From assembly GCA_944990035.1 (NCBI GenBank), contig CALYLX010000036.1, forward strand, positions 62,001 to 126,000: DNA of 64,000 bases, given 5' to 3'. Below are positions 19,958 to 32,848 of the stretch, in pieces (within the stretch, counting starts at the first letter, position 1; each line of letters begins with the position of its first letter). The notes beneath the pieces were generated by a model, which saw only the letters and a program-made list of their open reading frames with translations, was not told where the DNA came from and ran no database searches. The position numbers and the translations under genes were made by a program. The DNA is from Clitopilus passeckerianus. Its lineage: Eukaryota; Basidiomycota; Agaricomycetes; Agaricales; Entolomataceae.

Positions 19958-22900
19958 TCAAATGAGCGACTGCCTGACATAAAAGTGCTTCGACGCAGTC
20001 ATAAGCCGCGCCTGCTCTTGTACCCAATTCAACTGCACCTCCGCCTTGACCTGCTGTCGTATCTCATGCTGGACACTCTTGACAGTGACCTTGAATGCTC
20101 CAGAGATAGGCCTATGGTCCGAAACATTGACCTCATATCTCCTGTACTGCAGCTGGGTGACCCGTCCTGGAACATGCGACCTCCAGAGAATACGGTCGCA
20201 CCAGGCGGGAGACCGTCGCTTCTCGGACGAATCGAACTCGTCAGAGCGGCGGTCATATTTGTAGGTTGGGGTGAACGTGAGCGGGCCTTCGTGGAAGCCG
20301 CGGAAGCGACAAGCGCGATTGAACTTGATCTCCCGCAGGAGTTGGTCGTGGGCGTAAAGAGATTGGAGGTCTTGGGTCTTGATGGCTTGGATGATGGCGT
20401 CTCGCCGATGGTCGATACGATAGTTCATATCTCCGCTGACCTGCAGGCATGGGATGAGAAAGCAACTTGCAGGCGCATGGTTGGATACTTACGAAAACGA
20501 TCTCATGGTCCAAGACCATAGTACCATCACCACCTCCCACATATGCTACAACTTCATCGCCTTGGGAAAAGAGATCCTTTGCCTCCAGCAAACCAGCGAC
20601 GTCAGCATTGCGTTGCCGAACAGCACCTTGGCCGGCTGCAAGATGACAGTTGATGAGGCAAATTGAGGAGTCCTCGACAACGAAGCGGGCGACAATTCCA
20701 CCCTGGACATTGATTCAGCACTGGAAACGATGAAACTACGGAAGCACCACCGACCTTGTTCCCATACCTTCCACCCATCCCTCGCTTGATAGCAGTGATT
20801 GACACATCCTTCAATGAGGGTCTCTGCGCCTGCTTAACAAAGACGCAGCTGAACAACCCAATAAGACTCTCGGTGTGGACGGTCACGTATGGCGTATCTG
20901 CTGGCATGATCTGCCTCATAGCCAGCAACAGTCGGTCGTACCACCTCTTATAAGCCCCTGTGACCTTGTCCGACAGGCCGCCGTCCTCTTTCTTCTTGCC
21001 ACCTAGGATGACGCTCTTCGCGGCCATCTTTCGGCTCTCTAGGTCAATAACTTCCTGGAAGCCGAAGACGACGATGTCCGGGGAGTCGACGCTCAGGAGA
21101 GCATCGGAAAGGAAGCTGAGGTTTGCAGAGTCTCCAGTAAGAGAATCCGGGCGAGCAGCATCACAGTTCCAGGAGATGATGAGCATAGTAAGGTCACGGG
21201 TCTGGCTGAAGGCAGGTTCTTTCTTCGACAATTCTTCCTCTACAAGAATATTCCATGAGCAACCTCCCAAGAACCATCGTTATGAACTTTGACTTACCGA
21301 CCCAATCCAGCCCTAACAGTCCATCCCAGAACCTCAGCTGCTCATCCCTCCCCGTGCTAATAACGCACAAATGACCACGTTTATCAATCCCATAATGATC
21401 CACCGCCAGCTTCAACACTGGTAACCCAGGATGTGCGACCCAATTATTCGACACCAACCACGGTTTCTGCGTAACATCATACGCAGCAATCATCCCATTC
21501 CTCCCACCTGCCCAAAGCCGATCATTGACTCCTTCCAAACACAACACGTCCGACATCGAGATCTTCAGCACCTCCAGGCATTTCGGGTGCCCATGGTCCT
21601 CCGGCGATGATATCTGCCATATCGTAACATATCCCTCCTCATGTCCCATGTACACCACATCCGGTTGGGAAGGTATGATGGTGGCAGAAGTAACAGGCCC
21701 GACATGTTCAGGCGGCATCAACGTCTTCGCCACATTCGCAGCCTGGAAGATATCATACACCTTCACCACCGGTGTCTTCTGTCCCACAGCAATAAACTGT
21801 TGATCACTCCTCGCCGCAGTCCACAGCTTCCCTCCCAAAATCTTCATGAAATCCTGCTTCTCCGCAATCCTGACCACGCGGGGTTGGGTATACGTCAACG
21901 ATATATCTTGCTGATCGTCAGCCGGGGAGTATATGAGGCATTTTCCAGATTCGTCAATCGACACCATACTCCTCCCATGGCGGAATATATGCGTGATAGC
22001 ATATAGGTGCGCGGAGTGTTTCTTGTCGATTATCGCTCCCGTCCTCGTATCCATCTCGAACAAATGGCCTTCCTTCGACCCAAGCCAGAGGATATGACCC
22101 CTATCTGGGCGGGAAGCACAAGGTCGGAATTCGGTGCAGGTAACCTTGAAGCCCATATCCTTGGTATCGATAACCAGGCGAGGTGAGGGTTCAACTGATC
22201 CCCCCAGTTCATATATCTTGATATGATAATTGTGCGCAGCAACGGCGGTAGTCCCGGCAATGGAAGATGTCCCAGTAAATGCGTGAACAGGGATCTTCGG
22301 CGAGCCAGCTCCCTCACGGAAGCTCAACGCGGGTGGGCGACGGGAAGATCGACTGCTATCAGGTAGCTGGTCCGCGATTTGGGCTTTCGGGTCGTCCTCA
22401 TCTCCAGACTCTTCATCAGATTCCGACGCAGCAGGTCGTCGTGCAGGGGGTAATTTGCTTCCCAACGCAATGGTACGTGTAGGAGGTGGAGGTAGCTTCG
22501 CAGAGCCAAGAGGCTTGCGTTCCGTTGCAGTGGTAGGAGAAGCCACAACGGGGGAATCAGGTTGAAGTTGAAGCTGCTGTGGTCGACTGGGAAGACGCGG
22601 GGGCAGACCACCTGAAGGTGCAGATGGCGGTATTGAAAGGGGATCCTCAACAGTAACAGAGCCAGGAGAGCGGCGAACGGGTAGGGGTGGTGGCGTAGAC
22701 AGTGATGTATTGGATGACGTCGCTGAAGATAACGATGTGGGCGATTGGGAATAAGGAGGAGAAACGAATAGCGAAGCATCGGGTGCGGTAGGTCGTGCAC
22801 GTTGTGGAGGTCGGGGGGGCAACGGCGCCCTCGTGGGAGGATTCAAGTCGGGCTCGCTATTGGACGCGAGGCCCATCTGGCTCCCAGAGGTCACGTCTGA

Positions 22901-24105
22901 TCCACTGACTTGTGGAGTCGCATATTGGCGATGTCTAGAACCGGATCGTTTTGATAGCGATGATACTGGCGAGGATGATGTGCTCCTGGCAAGTCCATTG
23001 CCTTCGTCAGAGAATGGACTTCTTCCATTCAGAGCTCGGAAACTTGAAGAGCTGTTGGAGGGAATAAGGTACATTTCCTCTGGGCTCCGAGCCTGAGGTT
23101 GCTCCAAGATAGGGCTTTCTGTTTGGCGAGGTATTGGCTGGGGGGCGTGGTGAAATGTGGTTTCAATGGATCTGGTTGTTCGAGGTGGTATGGCTGGGGG
23201 CCGAGAAGATGGTAATGCCGCTGGATCAGGCTCACTGTGTGAGTGTGCATTCAGAGTCCCAGGCGGGCGGGGTGGAACGGGGCGAGGCGGTGTAACCGTA
23301 GTCGTTCCACTAACAAAAGATGTCAGCATATATTGCATCGTCTTGAGTAATGGGAACGTACAATTTGTTTCTCAGAGAGGCGACACTTGATACAAGTGTA
23401 TCTGACGAGTCTAAGGAGAACGATGACGAGGGAGACCCGTTATTAACAGGTGCCAAACGTGGGCTGCTTCCAGGCGTCAAGTAGGGGTTCGGTTGAGCGC
23501 TGTCGCTGAGTTAGTAAAGATATTATAAGCGACGGATGAAGAACCCACAATCTACTGCTCAAATTGTCCCCATAACCTTCTCCAGACCCAGTGGAAAGGT
23601 TTGACAGTGGAAGACTAACAGCACCGATTCTTGGGCTTCCCGTAATCGGAGGAGCAGGCACAGGTCTGAGAAGAGGTGAAGGCATTGATGCTGGGTGCTG
23701 CGGTGCGCCATTTCCTTTCAATCGCCCAGGCGGAGGCGGAGGTGGTGGACGTTTTGCTTTCACCTTTAACTCCGCCGATGCCAGGTCAGACGACGACGAC
23801 GACGCGCGTAGGTGGTGGGATGTGCCTACATCCAGCAGCGATCCTGAAACAGACCTTGCTGCAGCACTGTTGGAGGCCGACCTGGTCCTTGGACTCGCTG
23901 GCGGTTCGTCGGCGAGTAAGAACTCGTCACTTTGGTCGACATTGGAGTTCTGTTGAACGTGCGGTCCACTTGCATGTCGTTTTGCAGCTCCTAAAGGTGA
24001 AGCAGGCTGCGTAGTGGTCGCCAATTGTTCGAATCGTGAACGGAGGCTCTTGACAGCTGGCTGAGCTCCCGTGTCAATTTCGCCATCTGCGTGGGCGTAA
24101 GGCAT
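19958..24105 (-). CDS. WD40-containing inositol polyphosphate 5-phosphatase
   Basis: The gene reads from the ATG at 24103-24105 (MPYAHADGEI) to TGA at 19958-19960, with about seven introns and over 1,100 residues. The first 450 or so residues are Ser/Pro-rich with polyproline (PPPPPPPG) and PPRPP segments, candidate SH3 ligands. Then comes a beta-propeller (LWLGSKEGHLFEMD, VVYMGHEEGYVTIWQI, RLWAGGRNGMIAAYD, LRFWDGLLGLDW). The C-terminal catalytic domain shows SWNCDAARPD, FGFQE, GGRYGNKGG, NCHLAAG, GDMNYRIDHRRD, FTPTYKYD, SPAWCDRILW and SDHRP, the metal- and phosphate-binding motifs of IPPc enzymes that remove the 5-phosphate from phosphoinositides. WD40 plus IPPc is a known fungal and plant arrangement. 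The protein is probably cytosolic or cortical. Confidence 0.9.
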
Positions 24106-24905
24106 GATCCAGAAAAGCTATGGCTTCCCCAGTCCCCTGGTAGCTCAAAAAAGCTTGTATCTTCCGTTAACGCTCAACAATCGCCCTAACAATGAAAGCT
24201 TTTGTTGAGATCAATAAAGTCAATCAAGTAAACTTCGACATACCTTAATGACGGGTTGCTTTTTGGAGATCGCCCGAGGCTAACGACAAGTGTCTAGTAA
24301 GAAAGCACCAGGCTATCAAAGCTCTCTTTGAAGCGTTTTAAAACTTGAAATTTAAGATAGAACGCCAGGATTTGAGAACGGATGGTGGTGGTCAACGGTG
24401 CACCACTTTGCAGTGCCAATTTCGGTCGGCTGGCTGAGCAGGGTGACGCTGATGTAATCATCCCCGTTTGGTCACGGAATGGCCAATGGCCTGCTTGACT
24501 TTGACCAAATTGTTCCTACGCCTGACGGTAAATTTGAAGCCTTTTTACGGCGAGAACTATAGAATGACAGAAACCAATACTCCAAACTGCTGGTGACTGC
24601 CAACGTCTCCAAGGCTGTATCTTCAATCTTGCTTCAACCTTCAGTGTGATCATGGTGTGTTGTTCGGGGACACTCCTGCCAGGGACGGCATCGATCCCTC
24701 ACTTGCGAACGTCACATTCTACGGCCTCGGCTCTCTTGAAGTCGACGACCATTACTTTCTCTAGTGTCTAGAATAACTTCCTTGAATACCTTCCCGGTGT
24801 CCTTCACAAGACTCCTCTGTACTGTCCTCAGAAGTATCAAGACTCATGGTCGGTCCCACTGCCGGTGATCACTGTCCTGCCTCGCAGCTCCTGACACCTA
24901 TGCAA
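24106..24905. other. Intergenic between 5-phosphatase and paralog D
   Basis: This divergent region of about 800 bases may hold the unresolved first exon of paralog D. Unlike paralogs A-C, I find no ACGCGT here. Confidence 0.5.
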
Positions 24906-26354
24906 TGACTAGCCACGTTTCCAGCGACTATAAGTAGTGCTGACCAAAAAAGAGCGAAGAAACGAAGAAGAGTACTACGACTGGTTTGAGCAAGATGAAG
25001 AAGATAGATATTCGGACCTGGTGAGTCTTCACGAGCCATTCATCATAACCTAGCTTATATCGACCATCGAAAGCCATCCGATATCCTTGTTGATAATGCT
25101 CAAGTGAAAACTGAGAATATCAAGCAACAGAAAATCATCAAGAAAGAAGAGGAAAAAGAAGACTCTAAGCATTAAGCACGAAGGTAGAGAGCGACGTTAG
25201 ACTTGAGGACAAAGACTTCTACAACGTAAGCTTCTCCTCCCACAGGAGTTCCAAACTGATATATGTCTGACAATGAATCTCTGTCCTCGAATTCTACAGC
25301 CAACGCATAAGGTTAAAATGAACAAGGATGAATACGAAGACGGCTTCAGGACAGTCCTGACTCGCATTGATGATCTCGGCATAAAACCATATCCACTCCC
25401 CGACGATCTTGGGCCTGAATTTCTTGACTTCGCCTTCGACAGGAACTACTTCTCCAAGAAATATGGAGGCAACGTACAACCAACATTCCCTCCCATCTCC
25501 GAAAAGCATTTCGCTCGACACGGGAGGAAGGACTTTATGTTCCTAAACGCCTCTTACAATCCAAAAGCTCCTCAGCGTGCGGGCTTCCCCGGTTTATTCT
25601 ATGAATGCTTCCTGTACCGATACGACAAGCCCTTTCATCTTTTCATAAGGATGAAGGGGAACCAATGGCTCTACGTCGGCTATTATCAGCTTGTACTCGC
25701 CGAATCATTGACTCGCGAGGAATGGCTTGAGACACCATATTCAGTGAGTCCGATTTTTGCTGTCTTTAAATGTCAAGAACTCTGATGGCTTTTCAGACAA
25801 AGAACACATGGTGCAAAAATATCGCTAAATGTGACTGGGGAAAGGGTGTCCGCAAACGAGTTGCCCTGAGAAAGCGGCTAGGACGAGAACCGATTAAGAA
25901 GGAACAGCGCCACAAACATGCGTTTCCTGCAAATTCACCACCAAAGCCAACACCTGAGGAGCTCAGGGAGGAGTACGACAGTGGCCGAGAGGTCGGTGTA
26001 TTGTGTTGTATATTACCTCGCCTAACCATTGTCCCGTTTCGCCAACAGCGCCTAGTGATATGGGCATTAAAATGTATTGGATACGACCAAGAATTCCAGA
26101 AAGAATTGAAGGATGATTACACAAACTGGGATCTCAAAAAGGGTGATTGGATTCCTGAGGTGAAAAAGGAGAGAGAGGAGTGGGGGACCGGGAAGCCGAA
26201 GAAGCCATCAATGGTGAAGGTGAAGAAGGAATCCAAAGTGAAATCAGAGAATGCTGAAGTCATACCTACCCCGAAGTCTCGCGGTACGAAACGCCAGAGA
26301 GAGGATAGTAATCAGGACAAAGTCAAACGGGTCAGAGTTCGAGTGGCTGCTTAG
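24906..26354 (+). CDS. Paralog D of the repeated family
   Basis: This is the only plus-strand member, about 8 kb from paralogs A-C. The family blocks are present: EEYYDWFEQDEEDRYSDL, DVRLEDKDFYN before an intron, LGIKPYPLPDDL, NPKAPQRAGFPGLFYECFL, QWLYVGYYQL, LTREEWLETPYS, RVALRKRLGREP, IWALKCIGYDQEFQ, and a lysine/arginine-rich tail (KSRGTKRQRED, KVKRVRVRVAA) that looks like a nuclear localisation signal. The end at 26354 is firm. The 5' third is not: the start exon is unclear, and near 25165-25185 the acidic exon runs out of frame, so either an unrecognised intron or a frame break lies there. From 25310 on it is intact. Function unknown. Confidence 0.6.
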
Positions 26355-26517
26355 GAGACGTTTCTTCCATCTAATAATACATTTGTATTCTGCATAATGA
26401 CTGGCATAAAATACATGTTGCTTCGCGTTTCGAACGAACTTGGCAGAGAACAAAGAAGAACCGATACTTTCTTGTTCGGCGTCAAAAAAAAAAGACAGCA
26501 TCAGACCCAAGTGTACC

Positions 26518-27793
26518 CTACTCTTCGTCATCTCTTTCACTATCATCGAAATATGTTGGCACCTCCACAGTCTGTATATCTGCATTTGTCGGCCTCCAAT
26601 CCACCAAATGACTCCCATTAAAGATCTCCACATTCTTCCTCGATGCAATCCTCGGTGCCAACTCCTTCAAGAAATACCTGAAATCATGCTTCAGCCCACT
26701 CAACCGTATTCGAATGCCACAATGATATTTATCAATGGTAGAAAGTTCGGAATCGAGGTCGCTCCAGTCGGGGTCAATGATGAAGGTTTCGTACGGCCAG
26801 AAGGTGAACCCTATGGATGATACTTTGTTGTTGAGTGGGAGGGTCTGCAGCGTGGAGCAGAGCCATGGGAGGGCGTCTTCTGAGTATTCGGGAAAGATGA
26901 TGGAGAGGTGTTCCAACTCGGAGAACGCAGACAGGTCGAGATGTTCATCTGTGATTGGCAAATGAATAACCATAGAATAAGTTCATTAAGAGACGAACCG
27001 GCTTACCATCACCAGCGGTAACGACAAGACTCCTCAAGTTTCGTGAGAATGTGTTAAGTATATCCTGCACAGAGGATAGGCTGCTGTGCAGCATTGTACT
27101 GGTTTGAAGTTCCAGGTCACGTAGAACGGGTTCCGTGCCAGCTTGGACACCTAGTACTCGGGTAAGAATGGTCTCGAGATCGTCCGTGGATAGGGTAGTG
27201 AGCCGGAAGGTCTCGAGCTTCCCTACGGAGGAGAGACTTGTGTTTGGTTTCTGCGAGTCTGAGGAAGGTTCTTCCTCGGCGGATAGAACGGTGATAGAAT
27301 CGAGGTCCAGTGCCCTCAGCGAAGTGGCGCCACAGAGGGCAGAGGTCGGGAAATCAGTTATGTATGAGAGCGTCAAACTCTCCAAAGTTGGTAGCAGAAA
27401 GAGCGATGATATTGAATTCTGCAGCTTTTCTGGCAAGTTAAGCCACCGAATCATTGCCACTTCGCCACTGAGGATTACCAAGCGTCGAAGTCTAGGAAAT
27501 TGGGACAGCACCGCGACCCCATCTGGTCCGGTTCCTCGGTTGTTTAGGGTGAGGTTTAGTTGCTTCACGTAGCCCCCTACATCAGGGCTTGAGTTCAAGA
27601 CTTCGTGCAGCCGTTTGTGGCGTGCTTCATATCTGCTTCCAGGGCTAAGAGAAACGGAGATAGAAGCAAAGAGGTATTTCTTGCACGAAGCTCGAAAAAT
27701 TCTCGAGGAAAGGTTGCAAGTTCGCAGCGCTTTCTCGTCAGCGCCTATATAATCGACGATATAGGATATTATGTCTTCTGGTATGAACTGCAT
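26518..27793 (-). CDS. F-box/leucine-rich-repeat-like protein
   Basis: The ATG at 27791-27793 gives MQFIPEDIISYIVDYIGADE and LRTCNLSSRIFRASCKKYLF, an F-box-like start typical of Agaricomycetes. It continues with leucine-rich segments (LSQFPRLRRLVILSG, LPTLESLTLSYIT, LRALDLDSIT). One intron (about 26952-27007) joins VTAGD to EHLDLSAFSELEHLSIIFPE. The C-terminus is acidic (FDDSERDDEE). It lacks the RGGRSIW tail, so it belongs to a different F-box-like family from the first three. Role as a ubiquitin-ligase adaptor is inferred. Confidence 0.75.
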
Positions 27794-28683
27794 TGATCTC
27801 GGTCAAAGGGCCTGCAAGGGCGAAGTTGGTGATGGGATATGACGGAATGCAGGGGCTGAGTGGCTGTGCTGTTCTAGGGGCAAGGCTTTGAACAACAGCT
27901 GTCAACAAGAAAACTTCCGACTCCGCTTCCACCGGAGGACCACCAAATTGCTTTGAAAGTGCTGCTTTGCAGCCAGAACCAAATGGCGAATCGAGCTCTT
28001 CATTCGTTCAGAAACCATCAATGAAGTGGAATGAACATGGTAATCGCTATGGCGCCGGTGGGCGTACCACAATGGCAAACACAATCGAGTAACAGAATAG
28101 GTTGAACATTCTGAAAGCGCGATTGTCCATCAACCACAATTGCGCCCACAAAAACCGGGACACCCACAAAAGATAGGATTGCTATCTCTAAGATTCTTCA
28201 GGATTCCTTCACTCTGGTCTTCGGAGGATTGTGCTTGCTGAAGCGGTACAAAACCTGGTGCTGGCAGCTTATTGTTATTGACCGGGGTTAGCCGATCGAA
28301 GTCTCCAACCGCCTCATTGCTTCCAATAACCAAAGCATTTCAGCCTGGAGGCGAAACAAAAAGCTTCATTACGGCCCTGGGAAGCACTTCGCCACTAGCG
28401 TGTATGGATGGATCAACAATTGGATGGTACTCGTCTCCTAATTGTTCTCGCCAAAAACGAATTCCGGGGCGATCGTCCGGATATGGTCTCCGCTTATTGT
28501 CTTTTTGTCCAGTCACAGTTGATCAGTTGACGACTGGCAGAAGGCTGAATCCATACTAAAGGATGGATGGGCCCTTCGCGTCCAACCTCCTTTGTTCCAT
28601 CTTTGTACGAATCTGATACTTCGCTTGTGCTCTGGAGCCTGCGACCCTCTCCGTTTTGCATCCAATTTCGCTAGAGGCCGAAT
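27794..28683. other. Intergenic, about 890 bases
   Basis: No gene is supported. A short imperfect hairpin with CCAGTC and GACTGG arms lies near 28512-28540. No transposon ends were found. Confidence 0.5.
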
Positions 28684-30331
28684 ATGAATCCCTCCCTTTC
28701 GTCGAAATCAAGTTCCGAGGTGGGTCAAAGCGACTTTTTTTTCTCTTGCATAGGCTTCACTTATTAACATCGTGATGCTTTAGGCTGTCCCAGCCATAAA
28801 TGCATCCTCACGCAATGCATTAGGACCAATCCGTACAGCTACACGACATCGACCATCTCCCATGGCCACTGTGCACCGGCCCATGCGCAAGATGACCGAT
28901 CAGCCTCAACCAACTCGCATGCTTTCCATGGCTCTTCACCCGTACCCAGTCGCGTCCACCAGTGCACGAAGAATAGAGGATCTACCACGTACTCAAGCCG
29001 CCCAGCAGCCAGCCACATACATGCGACCCGGCCTTTCTCCCGTCAGCCCCGTATTTAACAGCACCATGAGCTACATAGATACGACGTTCCGTGGATGCGC
29101 TGAGCGTATACAAGCGGAACTCACCAACCTTCGCTCTGCGTGCTCAAAAGCCGTCTTCCGAGAGCAACAAGAAAAGGAGAGATGGCGAAACCAGTGTATG
29201 GCACTCCAAAAAGAATGCGTCGCTGCTCGCCAGCTGGCTCAGCGTGTCAGTGCTAGACAGCACGAGATGCAGCTTGGTGCCGAAGAAAAGGGGAAGTCGA
29301 CTATCACCTCCCCGCCCTCCAGTGCTCCTGCTTCCCTGGGTTCTTCCCCTGGCCCCGCTAGTCCCACCCGACCTAGACCCTTGTCCGATATCTTTGCCCC
29401 TCCTCCGCTGTCTACTGCTCTCCCAGAAGAGCCTCCTGCTTCTGCGGACGTCGACTCAGACAGCGAGGAATTGGGAGTCACCCACACTCTCCTCTACCCA
29501 TCTCCTCGCAACTCTCCTCGTAATGCAACTTTCGGGAGTTCCATCCGATACCAGCGCAGCAGGAGTCTCCCCGCAAATTTCGATCCCACCGAGCTCAAAC
29601 TCAGCCCTCGATCCCAGCTTTTCCCTCCCGGGTCTATAGCCCGAAATGCGGAAAATGCAGGTAGCCCAACAATGGCCTCCATCCCGTTCATCGACCCGCT
29701 CGCTGGACCTACCTTTGCGGAGCCTCCCACCAGCTCAACTGGGTCGATTGCAGAGTTCAGAAGGCCCTCCAATGCCGGGTCCGACACGTCGACTTCGTCT
29801 ACTTGCATTGATAGTGATGACGAGTCGGCCAACATCCCCATCTCTAAGCATCACCGATCACCTTCCTCTTCATCGTCTTCGTCGTCTTCGAGTAACTTGC
29901 AAATCCCCACGCTTCCTCCTCTTGAAGTTCCCGTTGAGGAGACGAAGCCAACGATTAAGGCCGAACCCGAGGACGTATCCATTCCCCTTACGCCCAACCA
30001 CCCTCCACTTCTTCACGTCGACCTGATGTATATCAGTAAGTCAGATCAACTGCACTGCCGGGCTTGCATGTGAGTCTTGCTAGCCCAGTTTTGTCATTGC
30101 ACCTATTTACTGACGAATCTTTCTCTCAGGTTATCAAAGAGTAAATCTCCAAGTCCAACAAGCCCAGCTCGCGTGACCTTCCCATCGTCCGCGTCTTGGG
30201 AGACCCTTCGCGACCACTGTGTCAAGGAGCATCCGAAGGAGAGTGCGGAAGTCTCGGCACTGCAGCCTGCTGAGTTATACGCCCTGAGGTTGAAGCTGTA
30301 CCAGCATCAGCAGTCGATGGGCGTGTTTTGA
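28684..30331 (+). CDS. Low-complexity protein with short coiled coil and C-terminal CxxC...HxxxxH
   Basis: The ATG at 28684 opens a short exon (MNPSLSSKSSSE); an intron ending at 28783 joins it to AVPAINASSRNALGPIRTAT and the long exon. A charged helical segment (around CAERIQAELTNLRSAC to RQLAQRVSARQHEMQLG) may form a coiled coil. The rest is Ser/Pro-rich with a run of about 15 serines. A second intron (30071-30129) joins LHCRACM to LSKSKSPSPTSP. The C-terminus WETLRDHCVKEHPKE completes a C-x2-C...H-x4-H arrangement like a degenerate zinc finger. The end is TGA at 30329-30331. I do not recognise the family. A regulatory or DNA-binding role is possible but unproven. Confidence 0.65.
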
Positions 30332-30954
30332 GCATCGACCTATACCACTCTATATCTTCGCCCTACTCTGTTGATTTCCCAGTTTGCATTTGACGTCGAA
30401 TATTATTTCATCACATCCATCTGTGTACTATACCATACCCCGCATTACGTCTCTTATATACCTATTCCGACCTCTCTCTGTTACAGTTCTAGACCATTCA
30501 GCATGCCCATGAGTCCTCTATGTCGGCAATATATGTACCAGGCAATCCCAATTCATGATTTAAATATAATCCTCCGGAGTAAAATGTACGAAAACGAGAT
30601 CCGTCGACATCTGAGTGGTTTGTTCTGGCGCCAATTCAAGGCTTTTAGTGGGAGGCTGGATTAAAGTGAATGAAGAATCGGGATGGGAGTCAGTCTCAGT
30701 GTTTGAACCGGAATCCAATGCCTTGAGTTACCCGAAAGTCCGTGTCATTTATGGGACTGGGACGGCTGATGGAGGATGCTTGGGAGGAGACCAACGTCGT
30801 GGATCTAGAGAGGATAGAGCTTTGCGAGGAAGGATTGCTCGTCATATCTTCTGACTGATGGGCCAGTTTGGTTTTCTTTCTAATAACCTCAGGAGAAGTC
30901 CGGACAGGTACTAATGAACGTCTTAGTTGAGGTCGAGTCCTTTTCTGAAGCTCG
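30332..30954. other. Intergenic between convergent genes
   Basis: About 620 bases hold the 3' flanks of two convergent genes. Open frames here (for example 30371-30664) have no recognisable content. Confidence 0.5.
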
Positions 30955-31787
30955 TCATCTCGACTGTACTGTTTCTTCTATTAGTGAATTGTCTTGTAGA
31001 ATGAGAAATTTATTCACCTGGTACTCCGGAGGCACTTTTTGAGCACTTCTCTTACTGAGATCACGGTTGCGACTTGCAATGTACTGCAGCTGGGTTTTCA
31101 GCTCTGCGCATTTTCGTTGCAGCTCTTCATTTTCGTAATTCCGGTGAGCTGCCGTTTCCTGCAACTCATAAACCTTCACTTCGAAAATGGAGCGCAGCCG
31201 ATCAATATCTTCGTCCTGCCTCTCAAGTGCCCGCTCGAGGATTGGTATCCTCTTCGCCTCTTCTTCCAACCGGCTCAACTCCACTTTTAGTTGGTTATTG
31301 TCTTCAAGCAGTTTGTCCCTTTCGTTCTTATAGGCTTTACGAAGTGCTTCTTGTGCTCTGTTATCATTTTCGACGTCGGTGAGCTGACGCCGGAGGCTAT
31401 AGTTCTCGGTTCTCAGTGCTTCGTTCTCCCTTTCGAGTGCCACATTGTTTGTTCGTTGGCTTTCCAGATCATCTTCTAATTGGTTGACCCAGTTGGAGGT
31501 TGCTCTGTAAGCGTTCTGAAGGTATTGCTTTGCGCTGGATGAGGGAGGATATTCTGAGGAGGTACTCGTGGGATGCTCAGACGGCTGTTCTGGGAGTTGA
31601 CTTGGAGCCGAAATAGACTGATGTCGAAAAGAATCGGTGGGATCTAGGCGTCGTCTGCGATGGGAGATTTGAGCTAGGAGGGTAGTATTTTCATGTTAGT
31701 AATTCGTATAGAACCAGAAGCTCTTGTGTCCTTACCGGTCTCTCCGAATGGTGTGTATTGAGAACTGTATAAAATTTTCCGTTCCAT
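30955..31787 (-). CDS. Coiled-coil protein
   Basis: The ATG at 31785-31787 (MERKILYSSQYTPFGET) is followed by an intron and a Ser/Pro/Gln-rich stretch. A long, heptad-rich coiled coil then runs through LERENEALRTENYSLRRQLT, ERDKLLEDNNQLKVELSRLE and RLRSIFEVKVYELQETAAHR. A last intron (about 30966-31016) puts only Ser-Arg-stop after PPEYQ; its length is a multiple of three, so the unspliced frame also ends at 30955. About 240 residues, no membrane segment. No family is recognised. Three ACGCGT sites lie 160-215 bases upstream. Confidence 0.7.
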
Positions 31788-31945
31788 CACGTTTTAGCTG
31801 AGAGTAATTTTCAACTGGACGTTGTCGTACGAAAACGGCGTATATGAGCTTAAAGTTCTTGAGAGTGTGTCGAAGTACGAGCTATAAGTATTTTCACGAC
31901 AAACCAGAGTTCCCACCCTCCAGCTCAAGCAGAGAACAAACCGCT

Positions 31946-32003
31946 ACGCGTCGACTTCGTGGCGGCCAATCAGGAGATAGCAATGAAACGCGTCGCGACG
32001 CGT
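31946..32003. promoter_or_regulatory. Triple ACGCGT cluster and CCAAT box upstream of the coiled-coil gene
   Basis: ACGCGT occurs at 31946-31951, 31988-31993 and 31998-32003, with GGCCAATCAG between them (about 31964-31973). MBF-like G1/S control is inferred from the motif. Confidence 0.5.
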
Positions 32004-32848
32004 CTTGGATTGAAAGCACATGACGAGGTCATTTTGTCATGCGTGACGGCACCGTGACTGTGATAGCAACGCCACAACCATGCTGTTTCTCGAACTCCTT
32101 TCAAGTTTCGAGCCAGCTGGGATGCTGCAGTCGGTCCGAATGCAACATGAGGTTCAATGACAACTGCTGCCGTCTCGAGGCTGACGTTCTTGCTCGTCTT
32201 ATCATCCGACGGATTCGAAGGCTACTCGGATCAATAGCTAGCCTAAAATCTTCCCTTTTCTTCCTCATGATGTGGTGCTTCTCCAAGTTCTCCAGTCTGA
32301 TGACCCATGCCTTCGTTATTTCTGGAATCATCCTCACGACTGCATCGATTAGATGGTGCTAGATTTTCAGCAGTTGTATTCTTCTATCGCCACCAAAAAG
32401 GCAGCAACGCCAATTTGAGCGCAGTTGGGCGGCCCAGCAGCTTGTGGTTACCGATCTTCCTGCATGGCTTCCGGCATAACTGAATTGTGCTGATGTGACC
32501 TCCTGATTGCGAGGTTGCTTCGATTCACCGGCAATAGTTCACCCTCACCGAGTAATGTGACCTCCCGTGTAGGGAAAATGGGCAGGCATGTGCTCGCCAC
32601 CGTATGACTTCACTACCCTCCATATGCTTGTAGGTCACTCGGCAAATTGTGGAGCTTCTCAAGTTGCTGATGTACGGTTTTTAGCAGTGTTGCAAACTCC
32701 AGAAAATGGTGATAGATTCCCTAACACAGTCAGGGGGTTGCATTTGGGTGCGGTTTCAACCACAATTTGGGTGCTGATGAAGGATCACTGACGCAAGAAC
32801 CAATAGTCATGGGTTTGGCGCTCACGGATAGCCGTTTCGTTGAAAGAC

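Noticed and set aside
22324..22800. Leucine/proline-rich frame in the 5-phosphatase region
   Set aside because: Alternative frame of the proline-rich coding exon on the same strand; the WD40 frame is clearly the real one.
28130..28560. Possible transposon ends in the intergenic DNA
   Set aside because: The similarity between the two ends is weak and partly direct rather than inverted.
29091..29639. 182-residue plus frame
   Set aside because: Shifted frame inside the long exon of the gene at 28684, with no homology of its own.
32039..32362. Overlapping frames on both strands upstream of the GH127-type gene
   Set aside because: Neither peptide resembles a family; a decayed gene is possible but cannot be supported.
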